From positions 3,789,001-3,853,000 of the forward strand of contig NZ_CP108568.1 of assembly GCF_036010485.1 (NCBI RefSeq): a DNA stretch of 64,000 nucleotides, given 5' to 3'. Positions within the stretch are counted from its first letter, which is position 1, and each line of letters starts with the position of its first letter. The translations under genes and the position numbers were made by a program. The notes beneath the pieces were generated by a model, which saw nothing but the letters and a program-made list of their open reading frames with translations, had not been told where the DNA came from and searched no databases. Of the stretch, positions 16,344 through 25,369 are shown piece after piece. This stretch comes from Streptomyces sp. NBC_01198. GTDB taxonomy: Bacteria > Actinomycetota > Actinomycetes > Streptomycetales > Streptomycetaceae.

Positions 16344-17591
16344 ATGGTGGGCAGGAGACGGTTGGGCCGGCAGTTCGGCTGGCTGTGGACGTCATATGCG
16401 GTGAGCGCCTACGGGTCCGGGCTGGGGTTCGGGGCGTTGCCGCTGATCGCCGTGCTGGTGCTGCACGCTGGACCCGCTGAGGTGTCCGCGCTGTCCGCGG
16501 TGGGGCCTGCGGTGGGTGCGCTGATCGCGGTGCCGCTCGCGCCGTGGGTGGAGTTCCGGCGTAAGCGCCCGGTCATGATCATGATGGACCTGACCCGGTT
16601 TACGGCCATGGCGACGATCCCCGTGGCCTACGCCTTCGGGTGGCTCAGCTTCGTCCAGCTGCTCGTGGTCTCGGCGGTGGTCGCCGCAGCCAAGATCGCC
16701 TTCAACGCGGCCAGCGGCGCCTACCTCAAGGCCCTCGTGCGGCCGGACGACCTTCTCGTCGCCAACGCGCGGTTCGAGTCCACGAACTGGAGCTCCATCG
16801 CGGTGGGGCCACCGCTGGGCGGGGCGGCGGTCGGCCTGTTCGGGCCAGTCACCACCGTGGTCGCCGACGCGCTCAGCTACCTGCTCTCCGCGCTGGGAAT
16901 CACCGCGATCCGCGGCCAGGAAGAAGCGCCGCGAACGACCGACAAGAGCCCGATCCGAGCGGGCGCACTGCTCGACGGCTGGCGACACATCATGGGCCAC
17001 CCCGGTCTGCGGCCGCTCTACCTCAACAACCTGCTCGTCGGCGGTCTGATCATGGCCACCGAGCCGCTGCTGGCCGTGCTCCTGCTCCGCCAACTCGGCT
17101 TCCCACCCTGGGAGTACGGCCTCGCCTTCGCCGTCCCCTGCTTCGGCGGCCTCATCGGCTCGCGGCTGGCCCGCCGTGTCGTGGCCCGCTTCGGCCGGCA
17201 CCGGGTCTTCCGGACCGTTGGCACCCTGCGCGCCGTCTGGCTGATCGGCCTGGCCTTCACCCGTCCCGGCATCGTCGGCCTCGTCACCGTGATGGCCGTC
17301 GAGCTGGCAATCATCATCAACATGAGCCTGTACAGCCCGGTGCTCGCCACCTACCGGCTCGAGCACACCCCCAGGCATCTCGTCGCCCGCGCCCTGTCGG
17401 CCTGGTCGATCGGTCAGCAGGCGTCGATCGCCGTCCTCACCGCGCTCGCCGGGCTGCTCGCCGACGTCACCAGCCCACGCACCGCTCTCACGGTCGCGGG
17501 CCTGCTCATCCTGACCACCCCGCTCCTGCTTCCCCGACAGGACCAGACGTCGCAGCACCACGAGCCGGAACTGTCCCGCAGCCACTCATGA
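16344..17591 (+). CDS. MFS transporter
   Basis: This is a 415-residue major facilitator with about ten to twelve hydrophobic helices, of the small actinobacterial drug-efflux type. The loop after helix 2 reads APWVEFRRKRPVMIMMD, close to the conserved RRxGRR-like motif A. It shows the familiar NARFESTNWSSIAVGPPLGG region of this subfamily. The ATG at 16344 with AAGGGGAG upstream starts just before the first helix; an ATG at 16308 would add twelve residues without a ribosome site. The gene lies 92 bp before an isochorismatase-like gene and is divergent from LysR, suggesting an inducible efflux and detoxification unit. The substrate is unknown. Confidence 0.85.
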   Translation: MVGRRRLGRQFGWLWTSYAVSAYGSGLGFGALPLIAVLVLHAGPAEVSALSAVGPAVGALIAVPLAPWVEFRRKRPVMIMMDLTRFTAMATIPVAYAFGWLSFVQLLVVSAVVAAAKIAFNAASGAYLKALVRPDDLLVANARFESTNWSSIAVGPPLGGAAVGLFGPVTTVVADALSYLLSALGITAIRGQEEAPRTTDKSPIRAGALLDGWRHIMGHPGLRPLYLNNLLVGGLIMATEPLLAVLLLRQLGFPPWEYGLAFAVPCFGGLIGSRLARRVVARFGRHRVFRTVGTLRAVWLIGLAFTRPGIVGLVTVMAVELAIIINMSLYSPVLATYRLEHTPRHLVARALSAWSIGQQASIAVLTALAGLLADVTSPRTALTVAGLLILTTPLLLPRQDQTSQHHEPELSRSHS

Positions 17592-17683
17592 GGCACCACA
17601 ACTTGCCACTCGCAGGCCGCCGCCGGTCCGCCGGTGCGCGTCCGCGTCGACCTGGCACACCACCGGTTAAGGAGAACACTCGC

Positions 17684-18283
17684 GTGAGCATTGCCCCCGC
17701 GCTTGACCCCACCCACACCGCGCTTCTCGTCATGGACTACCAGCCCGCGATCCTGGCCTTTGTGCCCGAAGGCGAGGACCGCAACGCGCTGCTCGGTCGT
17801 GTGGAAGCGGCCATCGCCGACGTTCGCGCACATGGCGGCACCATCGCCTACGTACGCGTCGGCTTCACCGATGCCGACTGGGCCGCGATCCCGGCCTCCA
17901 ACAAGTCCTTCGCCCCGCTGGCCCAGCACCGCGTCATGCACCACGAGGACCCTGCCGCTGCCATCCACGAGCGCCTGGCTCCCCAGGACGGCGACATCAT
18001 CGTGCGCAAGATCCGCTACGGCGGCATGTCCACCACCGACCTTGACCAGCAGCTACGCGAGCGCGGCATCACCACTTTGGTCGTCTCCGGCATCAGCACC
18101 AGCGGAGTCGTCCTGTCCACCGTCATCGACGCGGCAGACCGCGACTACCAGCTCTACGTCCTGTCCGACGGCGTCGCCGACCCGGACACCGAAGTCCACA
18201 ACGTCCTGCTCCACCAGGTCTTTCCCTCACGAGCCCACATCATCGACACTACCGAGCTGCACACCCTGCTCCGGGCTGACTGA
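17684..18283 (+). CDS. Isochorismatase-like cysteine-hydrolase fold protein lacking the catalytic Cys
   Basis: This is a 199-residue protein of the isochorismatase/nicotinamidase fold. LLVMDYQPAIL supplies the catalytic Asp and IIVRKIRYGG the Lys. The expected nucleophile position in the VVSGISTSGVVLSTVIDAAD region (about residues 126-145) is Val or Ser, not Cys. A Cys-less subgroup is common among actinobacteria, but amidase chemistry cannot be assumed. The GTG start at 17684 follows AAGGAG with good spacing. It is downstream of the MFS gene in the same direction and probably shares its LysR control. A small-molecule hydrolase or a non-enzymatic binding protein are both possible. Confidence 0.8.
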   Translation: MSIAPALDPTHTALLVMDYQPAILAFVPEGEDRNALLGRVEAAIADVRAHGGTIAYVRVGFTDADWAAIPASNKSFAPLAQHRVMHHEDPAAAIHERLAPQDGDIIVRKIRYGGMSTTDLDQQLRERGITTLVVSGISTSGVVLSTVIDAADRDYQLYVLSDGVADPDTEVHNVLLHQVFPSRAHIIDTTELHTLLRAD

Positions 18284-18339
18284 CTCGAACCAGGAGCCGA
18301 TCCCACCCGGCCGCCGCACCCACCCGGTGTGGCGGCCGC

Positions 18340-19145
18340 CCACTGCCTCGACAGCTCCGCCAGTCGCCGCGGCGGTATCCCGGAAATTTCCGGCTCACCC
18401 ATCCCGAACGCGTCGATCTCCGCCGCCCGCTCAAGCGCCCACTTCATCTGCGGCCCGGAGATCCGCACCGGGCCGCGCCGCAGTCGGTCCAGCTCCGACA
18501 CCCGCGCGCCAGGCGGCACGGTCAGCAGGGAGTCGAGCACCGCCCGCTGACCGGTGCTCAGCAGCCCGTAGAGGCTGTCCCACATCCGCTGGTTCGCCGC
18601 CTCCCGCACCGAGGCCACCAGCCGGGCGAGCGTCGTCACGCCGGGCAGCAGCACCCGCCGCCCACGCAGCCACCCCACCGCCGCGTCGAACAACGCCTTC
18701 GGGCCCTCCCCGGTCGTCCACGCCCGCGCGTCCACCCACACCCGCAACTCGGCTTCCGCCTCGGCGAACTCCGTGTACTCCAGGACCTTCCGCAGCTCAC
18801 GGACGTGGGCCAGCCGGGTGTTCTCCCGTTCCCCGTACGCCTTCAGTGCCGACGCGTCCGCGATGCCGAGCTGCTCGGCGAGGTAGTCGACGACTTCAGC
18901 CGGCACGTCAGTCGGGTCGTCCAGGAACACACCGAGGTAGCGCGCGGTCGTGAGCTGGACAGTGAAGCCGAGCCGGTTGTGGGACCGCCGCTCGCCCTCG
19001 ATCAGCTCCCAGTCAGCAACGTCCAGGAAGAAGAACCGCTCCAACTCCGGACGGGACGGCGCCCCGTTGTACGCCGCGTACGCGGCGGCTTGTACATCCG
19101 TCAGAAACTGGGCACCGCCCGGCGGCGAGGCCGGCTCCCGCAGGA
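18340..19145 (-). pseudogene. Tn3-family transposase N-terminal fragment (DUF4158 region)
   Basis: The leftward frame matches the N-terminus of Tn3-family transposases: FLTDVQAAAYAAYNGAPSR, LERFFFLDVADWELI, SHNRLGFTVQLTTARYLG, FLDDPTDVPAEVVDYLAEQ and ending near IPPRRLAELSRQ. About 260 residues remain of a protein of roughly 1,000; the catalytic DDE part is absent. The frame stays open but has no start, and both ends abut unrelated genes. I found no 38-bp Tn3 terminal repeat. Its N-terminal end joins a universal stress protein gene that has lost its own start. Confidence 0.8.
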
Positions 19146-19154
19146 ACTTCTCCT

Positions 19155-19501
19155 GCGCCACCGTGCTCGCGGCGCTGGAGAACGCGGCGGGCGAGCGCCT
19201 GCGGCAGGCGTTCACCGACGCCTTCGGCGGCGAACCGCCCGGTGTGCGGCTGCGGCTGATCACCGCCAGGGACGAGGCCGCGGGCGCGCTCGTCGCGCTC
19301 GCCGACCGGCCTGACGACCTGCTCGTGATCGGCACCGGGCGCCGGGGCGGCCTCCGGCGGCTCTTCCACGGCGGCGTCGCCCGGCACTGCCTGGCCCACG
19401 CGGGCTGCGCGGTCCTCGCCGTCCCGCCGTCCGAGCTGATACGCGACCTGGGCCGCACCACCCGCGTGCTCGGCGAACTGCGCCTGCGCCACCCGGCGTG
19501 A
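19155..19501 (+). pseudogene. Universal stress protein C-terminal fragment
   Basis: About 115 residues match the C-terminal half of UspA-type proteins: LENAAGERLRQAFTDAFGG, VALADRPDDLLVIGTGRRGG, then FHGGVARHCLAHAGCAVLAVP, which holds the ATP-binding GxG-S/T-like loop. The 5' half is replaced by the transposase fragment on the opposite strand, and no start codon or ribosome site is present. It converges on the NACHT gene, 37 bp away. Confidence 0.75.
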
Positions 19502-19538
19502 GGCGCGCGCACAGCGGCTCACGCCGGCTCGCAGCAGC

Positions 19539-22500
19539 TCACAGCGGGATCTGCGGGTAGTCCACGGCGGCGACCCGGCGGATCCGGTGCCGGAGGGTCG
19601 GCGGGAGCGCGTCCAGGTCGGACGACGTGAGGCGTTCCGCGGCGGTGCCGCCGAAGACCGCGCCCGCGAGGCCGTGGTCGTGGACCGTCAGCCAGGCCTC
19701 CCAGCCGCGTACGTCGTCCACCGCGAAGGGCCGGGCCGCGTTCCGCGCCGCGGCCAGCAGGTCCTGGCGGGCCGGCGGCGACGGCCGGGAGGCCAGCGCC
19801 GCCACCGCCGCCGACAGCAGCGGCGCCGCGCAGTCCGGGTCACGGGACACGAGCCCGTCGAGTTGCCGCAGCAGGCCGGCCACCAGCTCCGGTGGCAGCC
19901 GGTCGGCGTCGGCGGCGAGCAGGTCGAGCACCAGCGGGCGCACTTTCGCCGCCCAGGCGCCGGGCAGCCAGGCCACGCACCGCTGGTAGGCGACGGCGAG
20001 CGGCCGCCACGACGTCGCCAGGCGGCTGGTCAGCCACAGCCGCAGCACGTCGTGGACGACGGAGGAGGCGCGTGCGTCGCCGTGGGTGTAGAAGGTCATC
20101 AGCTCCGGGCCGAGGAATTCGGCCACCGGTTCCAGGGCGTGCCTGACCACCGAGTCGTTGGTGCCGCCCGACACGTCCATCTTGTGCATCAGCTCGACCC
20201 AGTACGTCCTGCGCCAGGCCGCGCTGCGGACGCCGACGGCGTGGCCGTACAGCCAGACGGGATCGACCGGCTCCGGCGCGCCGACCGGGTCCGCCGCGGG
20301 CAGGATCTCCAGGTCCCGGCGCCCCGCCGGGCGGATGTGCCGCAGCCGCAGGGCCAGCGCGAACTCCGTCCACTCCTCCTCGATCATGGACGACCGCCAC
20401 AGCAGTGCGCGGCGGTGCCAGGTGGCGGGCGTGTCGGGGGAGTCCGGGAAGATCCGGCCGGCGCGGAACCCGCCGGTCAGCGCGAGCAGGACCAGCAGCA
20501 GATTCGCCTCGTAGAGCCCGTGCCGGGAGGACGTGGGCCGGCCGGGGTCGGGGCGGTAGCCCTCGTGCGGGTGCTGCGTACGCGTGGCGTTGACGGCGAT
20601 CACCTGGACGATCAGGTCGGACAGCCGCCGCCGGTCGGCTTCCGGTACGCGCGCGACGCGGGCCCGCACGAACCGCAGCATCTGGCGGGCCGACAGCGGC
20701 ACGTAGGAGAGCAGCACGTAGAGCAGCCCGTCGTCCACCGGCGCGGGGCCGACGATGAGGCTCGGCCGCTGGTCGATGAGCCGGTGGAAGAGGTCCACCG
20801 CGAGCCGTACGGCGAGGTATTCGCCGAAGGTCGCGTGCAGGAACTCGTAGGTGGCCAGCCGGTGTCCGTCCTGGACGGCCTGCGCCCGCTGGATGAAGAA
20901 GAAGCGGCCGAGCGCCACGTCGCCGTGCTCCAGCGGCGCGCGGAACCGGGACTCGGCGGCGGCGGGCCGCCCGAGCAGGGCGTCGAGGTCGGCGCCGAGT
21001 TCGCTCGCGGTGACCCACTGGCGGCGCCGGTTGAGCATGGCGAAGGCGACCAGCGACAGGCGTTCCAGCTCCTGCCGTACCAGGACGCCGACCTCGGCGG
21101 GTGGCGCGGCCGCGGCGGACTTGCCGACCTCGCGGGCGGCGAAGGCGGTGAGCAGGTCCTCGTAGAGGTCGGCCTCGTTCAGCGGTGTGTCGCCGCGCTG
21201 GAGGGCGTTGCCGGTGGCGTCGTAGAGCGCGAGCATCAGCAACAGCAGCGGCTGGCTGGCCAGTTCGCGGTGGTGCTCGGCGACGGTCTCCGGCAGGGGG
21301 AGGGTGCCGGCGGCGGCGAACAGCCGCTCGTTCGTACGGTTCCAGATCCCCACCCAGGCGCGCACCTGGCCGTCGCTGAACGGTTCGAGGCGCAGCGCCA
21401 CCGTGCCGTCCGGGTAACGGGCCCGGTCCGCCACCGCCGTCCTGGTGGTGACCAGCGCGATGACCGGCCGGCCCTGGTCGGACTCGCGCTGCTGGAAGGC
21501 GGCGATACGCATCAGGAAGTCGGACTGGCTGACGCCGGTGGCCTGGAGGAGTTCGTCGAAGCCGTCGAAGAGCACCAGCGGGACGGTGCCCGGGGCCGCG
21601 CGGATCAGCTCGGGCCAGGTGACGCGTTCACCGGTCGCGGACCGGACCGCGTACTCGATCTGGTCCTGGATCTCCGCCTCCGCGGGGATCTCCCGCAGCA
21701 CCACCCGTACCGGCAGGAAGCCGGCGGCGTGCAGCCGGGCCGCGAGGACCTTCGTCAGCATGGACTTGCCCGCTCCCGGCTGGCCGAGGACGACCATCGG
21801 CGCCGCCGTCGTGCCGGGCCCGGTGAAGGCGCCCGCCAGGTATTCGCAGAGGTCGTCGCGCAGTTCGGCCCCTGACCACCAGTCCTCGTCGGCCGGCGTG
21901 CCCGCGGTGCCGTCCGTGGCCCGCACCCGGAACCGCGGATCCAGGTAGCTGTCGGCCACGGTGGGCAGGCCGGCGTAGGTCGTCATGTCGCCGTCGGCGA
22001 GGATGCGGCGGCCCAGCGTCGCCCGGTAGGCGGTGGACAGCGCGGCGGCGACGTCCACCGGCGGCGACGTCGCCGCGGCCAGGCCGTTGAGCAGCATCTC
22101 CACCGTGCTCAGCGCCGTACGCACGGTCGCCCGCGTCGCCTGGTGCTCGGTGCGGCCCGACCACAGGCCGAACTCCGGTATCTCGGCGCTGAGTCGGGCG
22201 AAGAGCTCCTGGTAGCGGACCAGCGCACCGGCCGCCACCATGCTCAACCGCCGGGTGGACACCGCCCGTTCGGTCTCGCTGAGCCGCTCCCAGAGCGCCA
22301 GCCCGCGCAGGAAGCGCAGCAACCGGCCTTCCAGCAGCGAGTACCACCGGCCGAGCTCGTCCAGCACGTCCTCGTACGGCAGGTGCGGGGCGGGCATCGG
22401 TGCGGCGGTCGACGCGACGGCGTGGACGAAGTTGTGGGCGTCGGCCTCGGCGCTGCCCGCGAGAGCGAGTTGCTCGCGGCGGGTGAGCCGCGCCTCGGCC

Positions 22501-22820
22501 CAGTCGAACGGCAGCGCCACCTCGCCCAGCACCTCGAAGTACGCCGTCACCACCAGCACCGCGTGCGCGGCCTCCAGTTGCCGCGTGCGCCCCACCCGGT
22601 CGGCCGCGCCCAGCGATTCCCGCAGCCGCCCGAAGACGTCCCGCCCCAGCCGCAGGATCCGCCCCTGCGCCCCGGCGAGGTTCAGCACGGTCTCGCTCAC
22701 CCCGCCGGTGGCCACCGACAGGGCGCCCCCCAAGGCCTCGTCGAGCGCGACCAGACCCGGCGGATCCACCCCCAGCAGCGCGACGGCGTCCCGATACCCG
22801 ACCAACCGCCGCGCCCCCAT
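19539..22820 (-). CDS. NACHT-domain STAND NTPase (bacterial NLR-like), 1,093 residues
   Basis: This is a large protein with three parts: an N-terminal helical domain (about 1-300) of the type that precedes NACHT in many Streptomyces proteins, a NACHT ATPase, and a long helical C-terminal sensor region (about 640-1093) without recognisable repeats. Walker A is VVLGQPGAGKSMLTK near residue 345. Walker B is VPLVLFDGFDELLQ near 415, with the DGFDE acidic cluster typical of NACHT. The region SQPLLLLMLALYD fits the winged-helix boundary. The ATG at 22820 follows GGAAGGGAAGTGGGGG. Related bacterial NACHT proteins act as single-gene antiphage sensors, so defence is a good hypothesis. No effector nuclease is seen, and the N-terminal helices may be the effector. 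Confidence 0.85.
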   Translation of the reverse strand: MGARRLVGYRDAVALLGVDPPGLVALDEALGGALSVATGGVSETVLNLAGAQGRILRLGRDVFGRLRESLGAADRVGRTRQLEAAHAVLVVTAYFEVLGEVALPFDWAEARLTRREQLALAGSAEADAHNFVHAVASTAAPMPAPHLPYEDVLDELGRWYSLLEGRLLRFLRGLALWERLSETERAVSTRRLSMVAAGALVRYQELFARLSAEIPEFGLWSGRTEHQATRATVRTALSTVEMLLNGLAAATSPPVDVAAALSTAYRATLGRRILADGDMTTYAGLPTVADSYLDPRFRVRATDGTAGTPADEDWWSGAELRDDLCEYLAGAFTGPGTTAAPMVVLGQPGAGKSMLTKVLAARLHAAGFLPVRVVLREIPAEAEIQDQIEYAVRSATGERVTWPELIRAAPGTVPLVLFDGFDELLQATGVSQSDFLMRIAAFQQRESDQGRPVIALVTTRTAVADRARYPDGTVALRLEPFSDGQVRAWVGIWNRTNERLFAAAGTLPLPETVAEHHRELASQPLLLLMLALYDATGNALQRGDTPLNEADLYEDLLTAFAAREVGKSAAAAPPAEVGVLVRQELERLSLVAFAMLNRRRQWVTASELGADLDALLGRPAAAESRFRAPLEHGDVALGRFFFIQRAQAVQDGHRLATYEFLHATFGEYLAVRLAVDLFHRLIDQRPSLIVGPAPVDDGLLYVLLSYVPLSARQMLRFVRARVARVPEADRRRLSDLIVQVIAVNATRTQHPHEGYRPDPGRPTSSRHGLYEANLLLVLLALTGGFRAGRIFPDSPDTPATWHRRALLWRSSMIEEEWTEFALALRLRHIRPAGRRDLEILPAADPVGAPEPVDPVWLYGHAVGVRSAAWRRTYWVELMHKMDVSGGTNDSVVRHALEPVAEFLGPELMTFYTHGDARASSVVHDVLRLWLTSRLATSWRPLAVAYQRCVAWLPGAWAAKVRPLVLDLLAADADRLPPELVAGLLRQLDGLVSRDPDCAAPLLSAAVAALASRPSPPARQDLLAAARNAARPFAVDDVRGWEAWLTVHDHGLAGAVFGGTAAERLTSSDLDALPPTLRHRIRRVAAVDYPQIPL

Positions 22821-22879
22821 CCCCCACTTCCCTTCCGACTGTTCTCCCTGGCCCCGCCCCGGGCAGCCCACCTTGCCAC

Positions 22880-23435
22880 GACCCCCAGCCGGGCACGGCG
22901 ACTTCCCCGATCCGGTGGCCCTGCGCACCCTCGCCGGGCGCTTCGCCCGGGTGCGCCGCCGCGGTCGGGCGACCTACGGACCTGGCCCCGCCGCGACCTG
23001 CGGATCACGGCGACGGACGCGCGGACCGGGCAACTCGAGGTCTTCACCGCCGACTCCGGCCCGACCCTGCTCGAAGCGGTCGCCGCCAGCTGCGCGGTGC
23101 CGCTGATCTGGCCGCCCGTCACCGTCGCGGGCCGCCGCTGGATGGACGGCGGCAGCCGCTCGACCACCAACATCCCGCTGGCCGGCGGCCACCACCGCGT
23201 GGTGGCGGTCGCGCCGATCCCCAAGGCGGTCGGCCCGCACCCGGACGCCGCGCAGGAGGCCGCCGCACTGGGGGCGGACGGCACCGCCGTCGCGCTGCTG
23301 ACCCCGGACCCGGCGGCCCGCCGCGCGATGGGCCGCAACATGGTGGACGACTCCCGCCGCCCGGCCGCCGCCCGGGCCGGCCACGCCCAGGCCGTCGCCG
23401 CCGCGGAGTCGGTGGCCGAGGTCTGGTTCGCCTGA
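22880..23435 (+). pseudogene. Patatin-like phospholipase fragment, frameshifted
   Basis: The 3' part (from about 22985) reads WPRRDLRITATDARTGQLEV, then AVAASCAVPLIWPPVTVAGRR and WMDGGSRSTTNIPLA. This is the C-terminal half of a patatin lipase, including the catalytic Asp in DGG. The upstream piece, GDFPDPVALRTLAGRFARV (about 22895-22955), is in a different frame. The GxSxG nucleophile half is missing altogether. It lies just upstream of the NACHT gene on the opposite strand and marks another broken junction. Confidence 0.7.
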
Positions 23436-23576
23436 CCCGCGGGACGCGGCAGGCGCTGCGGGGATGCGCGGAGCGGCCCCCGGCGGGCCGCCGCGGTCGC
23501 ACCCGGTTGTGAACTCCTCCGGCCCTAACGAGCCCGGCTGATCGTGAGATGAATCGACCGGAACCGCTGATCGAGT

Positions 23577-23700
23577 GCTGTGGGCGGGGGCTGGAACGTG
23601 TACGACCAGCTCGTCGGGGCGGGCGATCCCACCGGTGACGGCCGCGCCGACCTGGTCGCCCGTGACACCGCCGGCACCCTGTGCGGGGCCACCCGGGGGG
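23577..23700 (+). pseudogene. FG-GAP/VCBS repeat remnant
   Basis: A short frame gives GGGWNVYDQLVGAGDPTGDG followed by RADLVARDTAGTL. This matches one FG-GAP/VCBS calcium-binding repeat as found in secreted actinobacterial proteins. The frame then runs into low-complexity sequence. It is a fragment of a lost gene, not a functional one. Confidence 0.5.
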
Positions 23701-23783
23701 CGAGGGGTGCCGGGGGCCGGAGGTGCCGGGGGCACACTGCCGGGCAGCCGGGGGCGGGGGGTGGCGGGCGACTAAGGAACGGC

Positions 23784-23801
23784 TTGGCGTCGGCTTGGCG
23801 A
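23784..23801 (+). repeat. TTGGCG direct repeats with 11-bp period (plus orientation)
   Basis: TTGGCG occurs at 23784 and 23795 within CGGCTTGGCGTCGGCTTGGCG. The spacing is exactly 11 bp, one helical turn. The same motif recurs in opposite orientation 140 bp downstream and again at 35664-35702. Confidence 0.6.
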
Positions 23802-23936
23802 ATCCCTGGCCATGGCTTCCCGCCTGGTCACCCGCCCCGGGCGGGAAAGCCGCCGTCAGCGGACCGCCGGCCGCCCCTGCCGTCCCACGGACACCGCCAC
23901 CCACTCCGGTCGTCGCGGCCGGGCCGTCGGCGGGCC

Positions 23937-23969
23937 GGCGCCAAGTCCACGCCAGTTCGGCGCCAAGTC
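23937..23969 (-). repeat. Three 11-bp direct repeats (CGCCAA/TTGGCG, minus orientation)
   Basis: Units GGCGCCAAGTC (23937), CACGCCAGTTC (23948) and GGCGCCAAGTC (23959) follow each other without gap. They lie about 180 bp upstream of the ScyD-like gene and resemble binding sites of OmpR- or SARP-type regulators, which read 11-bp direct repeats. Apart from these repeats and the remnants before them, I see no gene between 23436 and 24146. Confidence 0.6.
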
Positions 23970-24146
23970 AGGTGGGCGATGCTCCTGCGTGTCACCCGGC
24001 TGGTGTGACCCGGCGCGGGGGGCTCGGAGCGTCCTGCAGCGTGTCATGACCGGCCCTGCCGTGAGCCGGGCGCGGGGGCGTCCATCGCTGACGGCGACCG
24101 GTCGCGCGCGTCCGTGCTCACCCCATGGGGAGGAGTTGAGGCGCGG

Positions 24147-25298
24147 ATGCGACCTCTCAACACGCGTCGGATGGTCCTGGCCGCGGCGGCGGCCGCGGCG
24201 CTCGCCGGACTGAGCGCGGGACCGTCGGGACCGGTGGCCGAGGCGGCCGCCCGCCCGGCGGGACACCCGGCCGAGCTGACGGCGAGTGCGCCGGTCAGGG
24301 TCGTGGCGAGCGGGCTGAACGGGCCGCGCGGCCTGGTCTGGGGACCGCACGGCCACCTGTTGGTCGGCGAGGCGGGGACCATTCCCTCGCTGTGCGACAC
24401 CAGCAACCCGGCGGGGGTGAACTGCTTCGGCCTGACCGGTTCGATCGCGGACGTCTCCTCCGGCTCGCCGGTACGCATCCGCACGGGCCTGGCCTCGCTG
24501 CTCAACGGGGGCGAGATGGTCGGCCCGGACGACCTGGAGTACGTCGACGGCCACCTCTACGCCCTGGAGCCGGCGTCCCCGGAGTTCGTCCCTGCCGGTC
24601 TGCCCGGCCTCACGCCGGAGCTGAGCGCGACGCTGAAGAAGCAGTACGGCGCGCTGCTGGACGTCACCGGCCGCTCCCCCCGGGCGGTCGCGAACCCCGG
24701 TGACGTCGACTACCAGTGGGCGCCGGACCACGACGGCAACCCCTACGCGCTGGCGGCCAACCCGCGTGGCGGCTTCTACCTGGTCGACGGGGGCTCCAAC
24801 ACGCTGGACTCGATCGACCGGCACGGCAATGTGCAGGTGCTGGCCCTGGTCCCCAACACCCCGGGCGGCGCGAACTCCGTTCCCACCTGCCTGGACATCG
24901 GCCCGGACGGTGCGGTCTACATCGGCGAGCTCACCGGGTTCGGCGGCTCGGCCACCGACGCCGACGTCTTCCGCTACGTGCCGCGCACCGGCGCCCTGAC
25001 GGTGTGGCAGAGCGGCTTCAGCGCCATCAACGGCTGCGGCTTCGGCGCCAACGGTGACTTCTACGTCACCGAGTTCGACACCACCGGCTTCCCCTCGTCC
25101 GACGTCCCGCCCACCGGCGCGGTCGTCCAGATCGGCAGGGACGGGCGGCGCACCACCCTCGGCGCGGGCAAGCTCTTCGCGCCCGCGGGCTTCCTGGCCG
25201 GCCGCGACGGCTCGCTCTACGTGAGCAACTACTCCTCCATGTGGCCCTTCGGCGACCCCGCCTACTCGACCTCCGGCCAGGTCGTCAAGATCGGCTGA
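24147..25298 (+). CDS. Secreted ScyD/ScyE family protein
   Basis: This is a 383-residue exported protein with a signal peptide (residues 1 to about 34, basic RPLNTRR then an Ala-rich core). The rest is a six-bladed beta-propeller of the ScyD/ScyE type, with VASGLNGPRGLVWGPHGHLL at the start and SVPTCLDIGPDGAVYIGELT and APAGFLAGRDGSLYVSNYSS later. The family is named after genes of the cyanobacterial scytonemin cluster, but in streptomycetes the role is unknown. The ATG at 24147 has GGGAGGAG upstream. It ends 16 bp before a strong hairpin shared with the convergent hydrolase gene. Confidence 0.8.
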   Translation: MRPLNTRRMVLAAAAAAALAGLSAGPSGPVAEAAARPAGHPAELTASAPVRVVASGLNGPRGLVWGPHGHLLVGEAGTIPSLCDTSNPAGVNCFGLTGSIADVSSGSPVRIRTGLASLLNGGEMVGPDDLEYVDGHLYALEPASPEFVPAGLPGLTPELSATLKKQYGALLDVTGRSPRAVANPGDVDYQWAPDHDGNPYALAANPRGGFYLVDGGSNTLDSIDRHGNVQVLALVPNTPGGANSVPTCLDIGPDGAVYIGELTGFGGSATDADVFRYVPRTGALTVWQSGFSAINGCGFGANGDFYVTEFDTTGFPSSDVPPTGAVVQIGRDGRRTTLGAGKLFAPAGFLAGRDGSLYVSNYSSMWPFGDPAYSTSGQVVKIG

Positions 25299-25313
25299 CC
25301 CCGGCCCCGTTGC

Positions 25314-25340
25314 GGGCCGCGGCCACCCCGGCCGCGGCCC
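25314..25340. terminator. Bidirectional hairpin between convergent genes
   Basis: GGGCCGCGGCC and GGCCGCGGCCC form a perfect 11-bp stem with the loop ACCCC, located between the ScyD-like gene and the convergent alpha/beta hydrolase gene. Confidence 0.7.
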
Positions 25341-25369
25341 GTGAGGGGGCAGGACCGGCCCCCCGTGCC

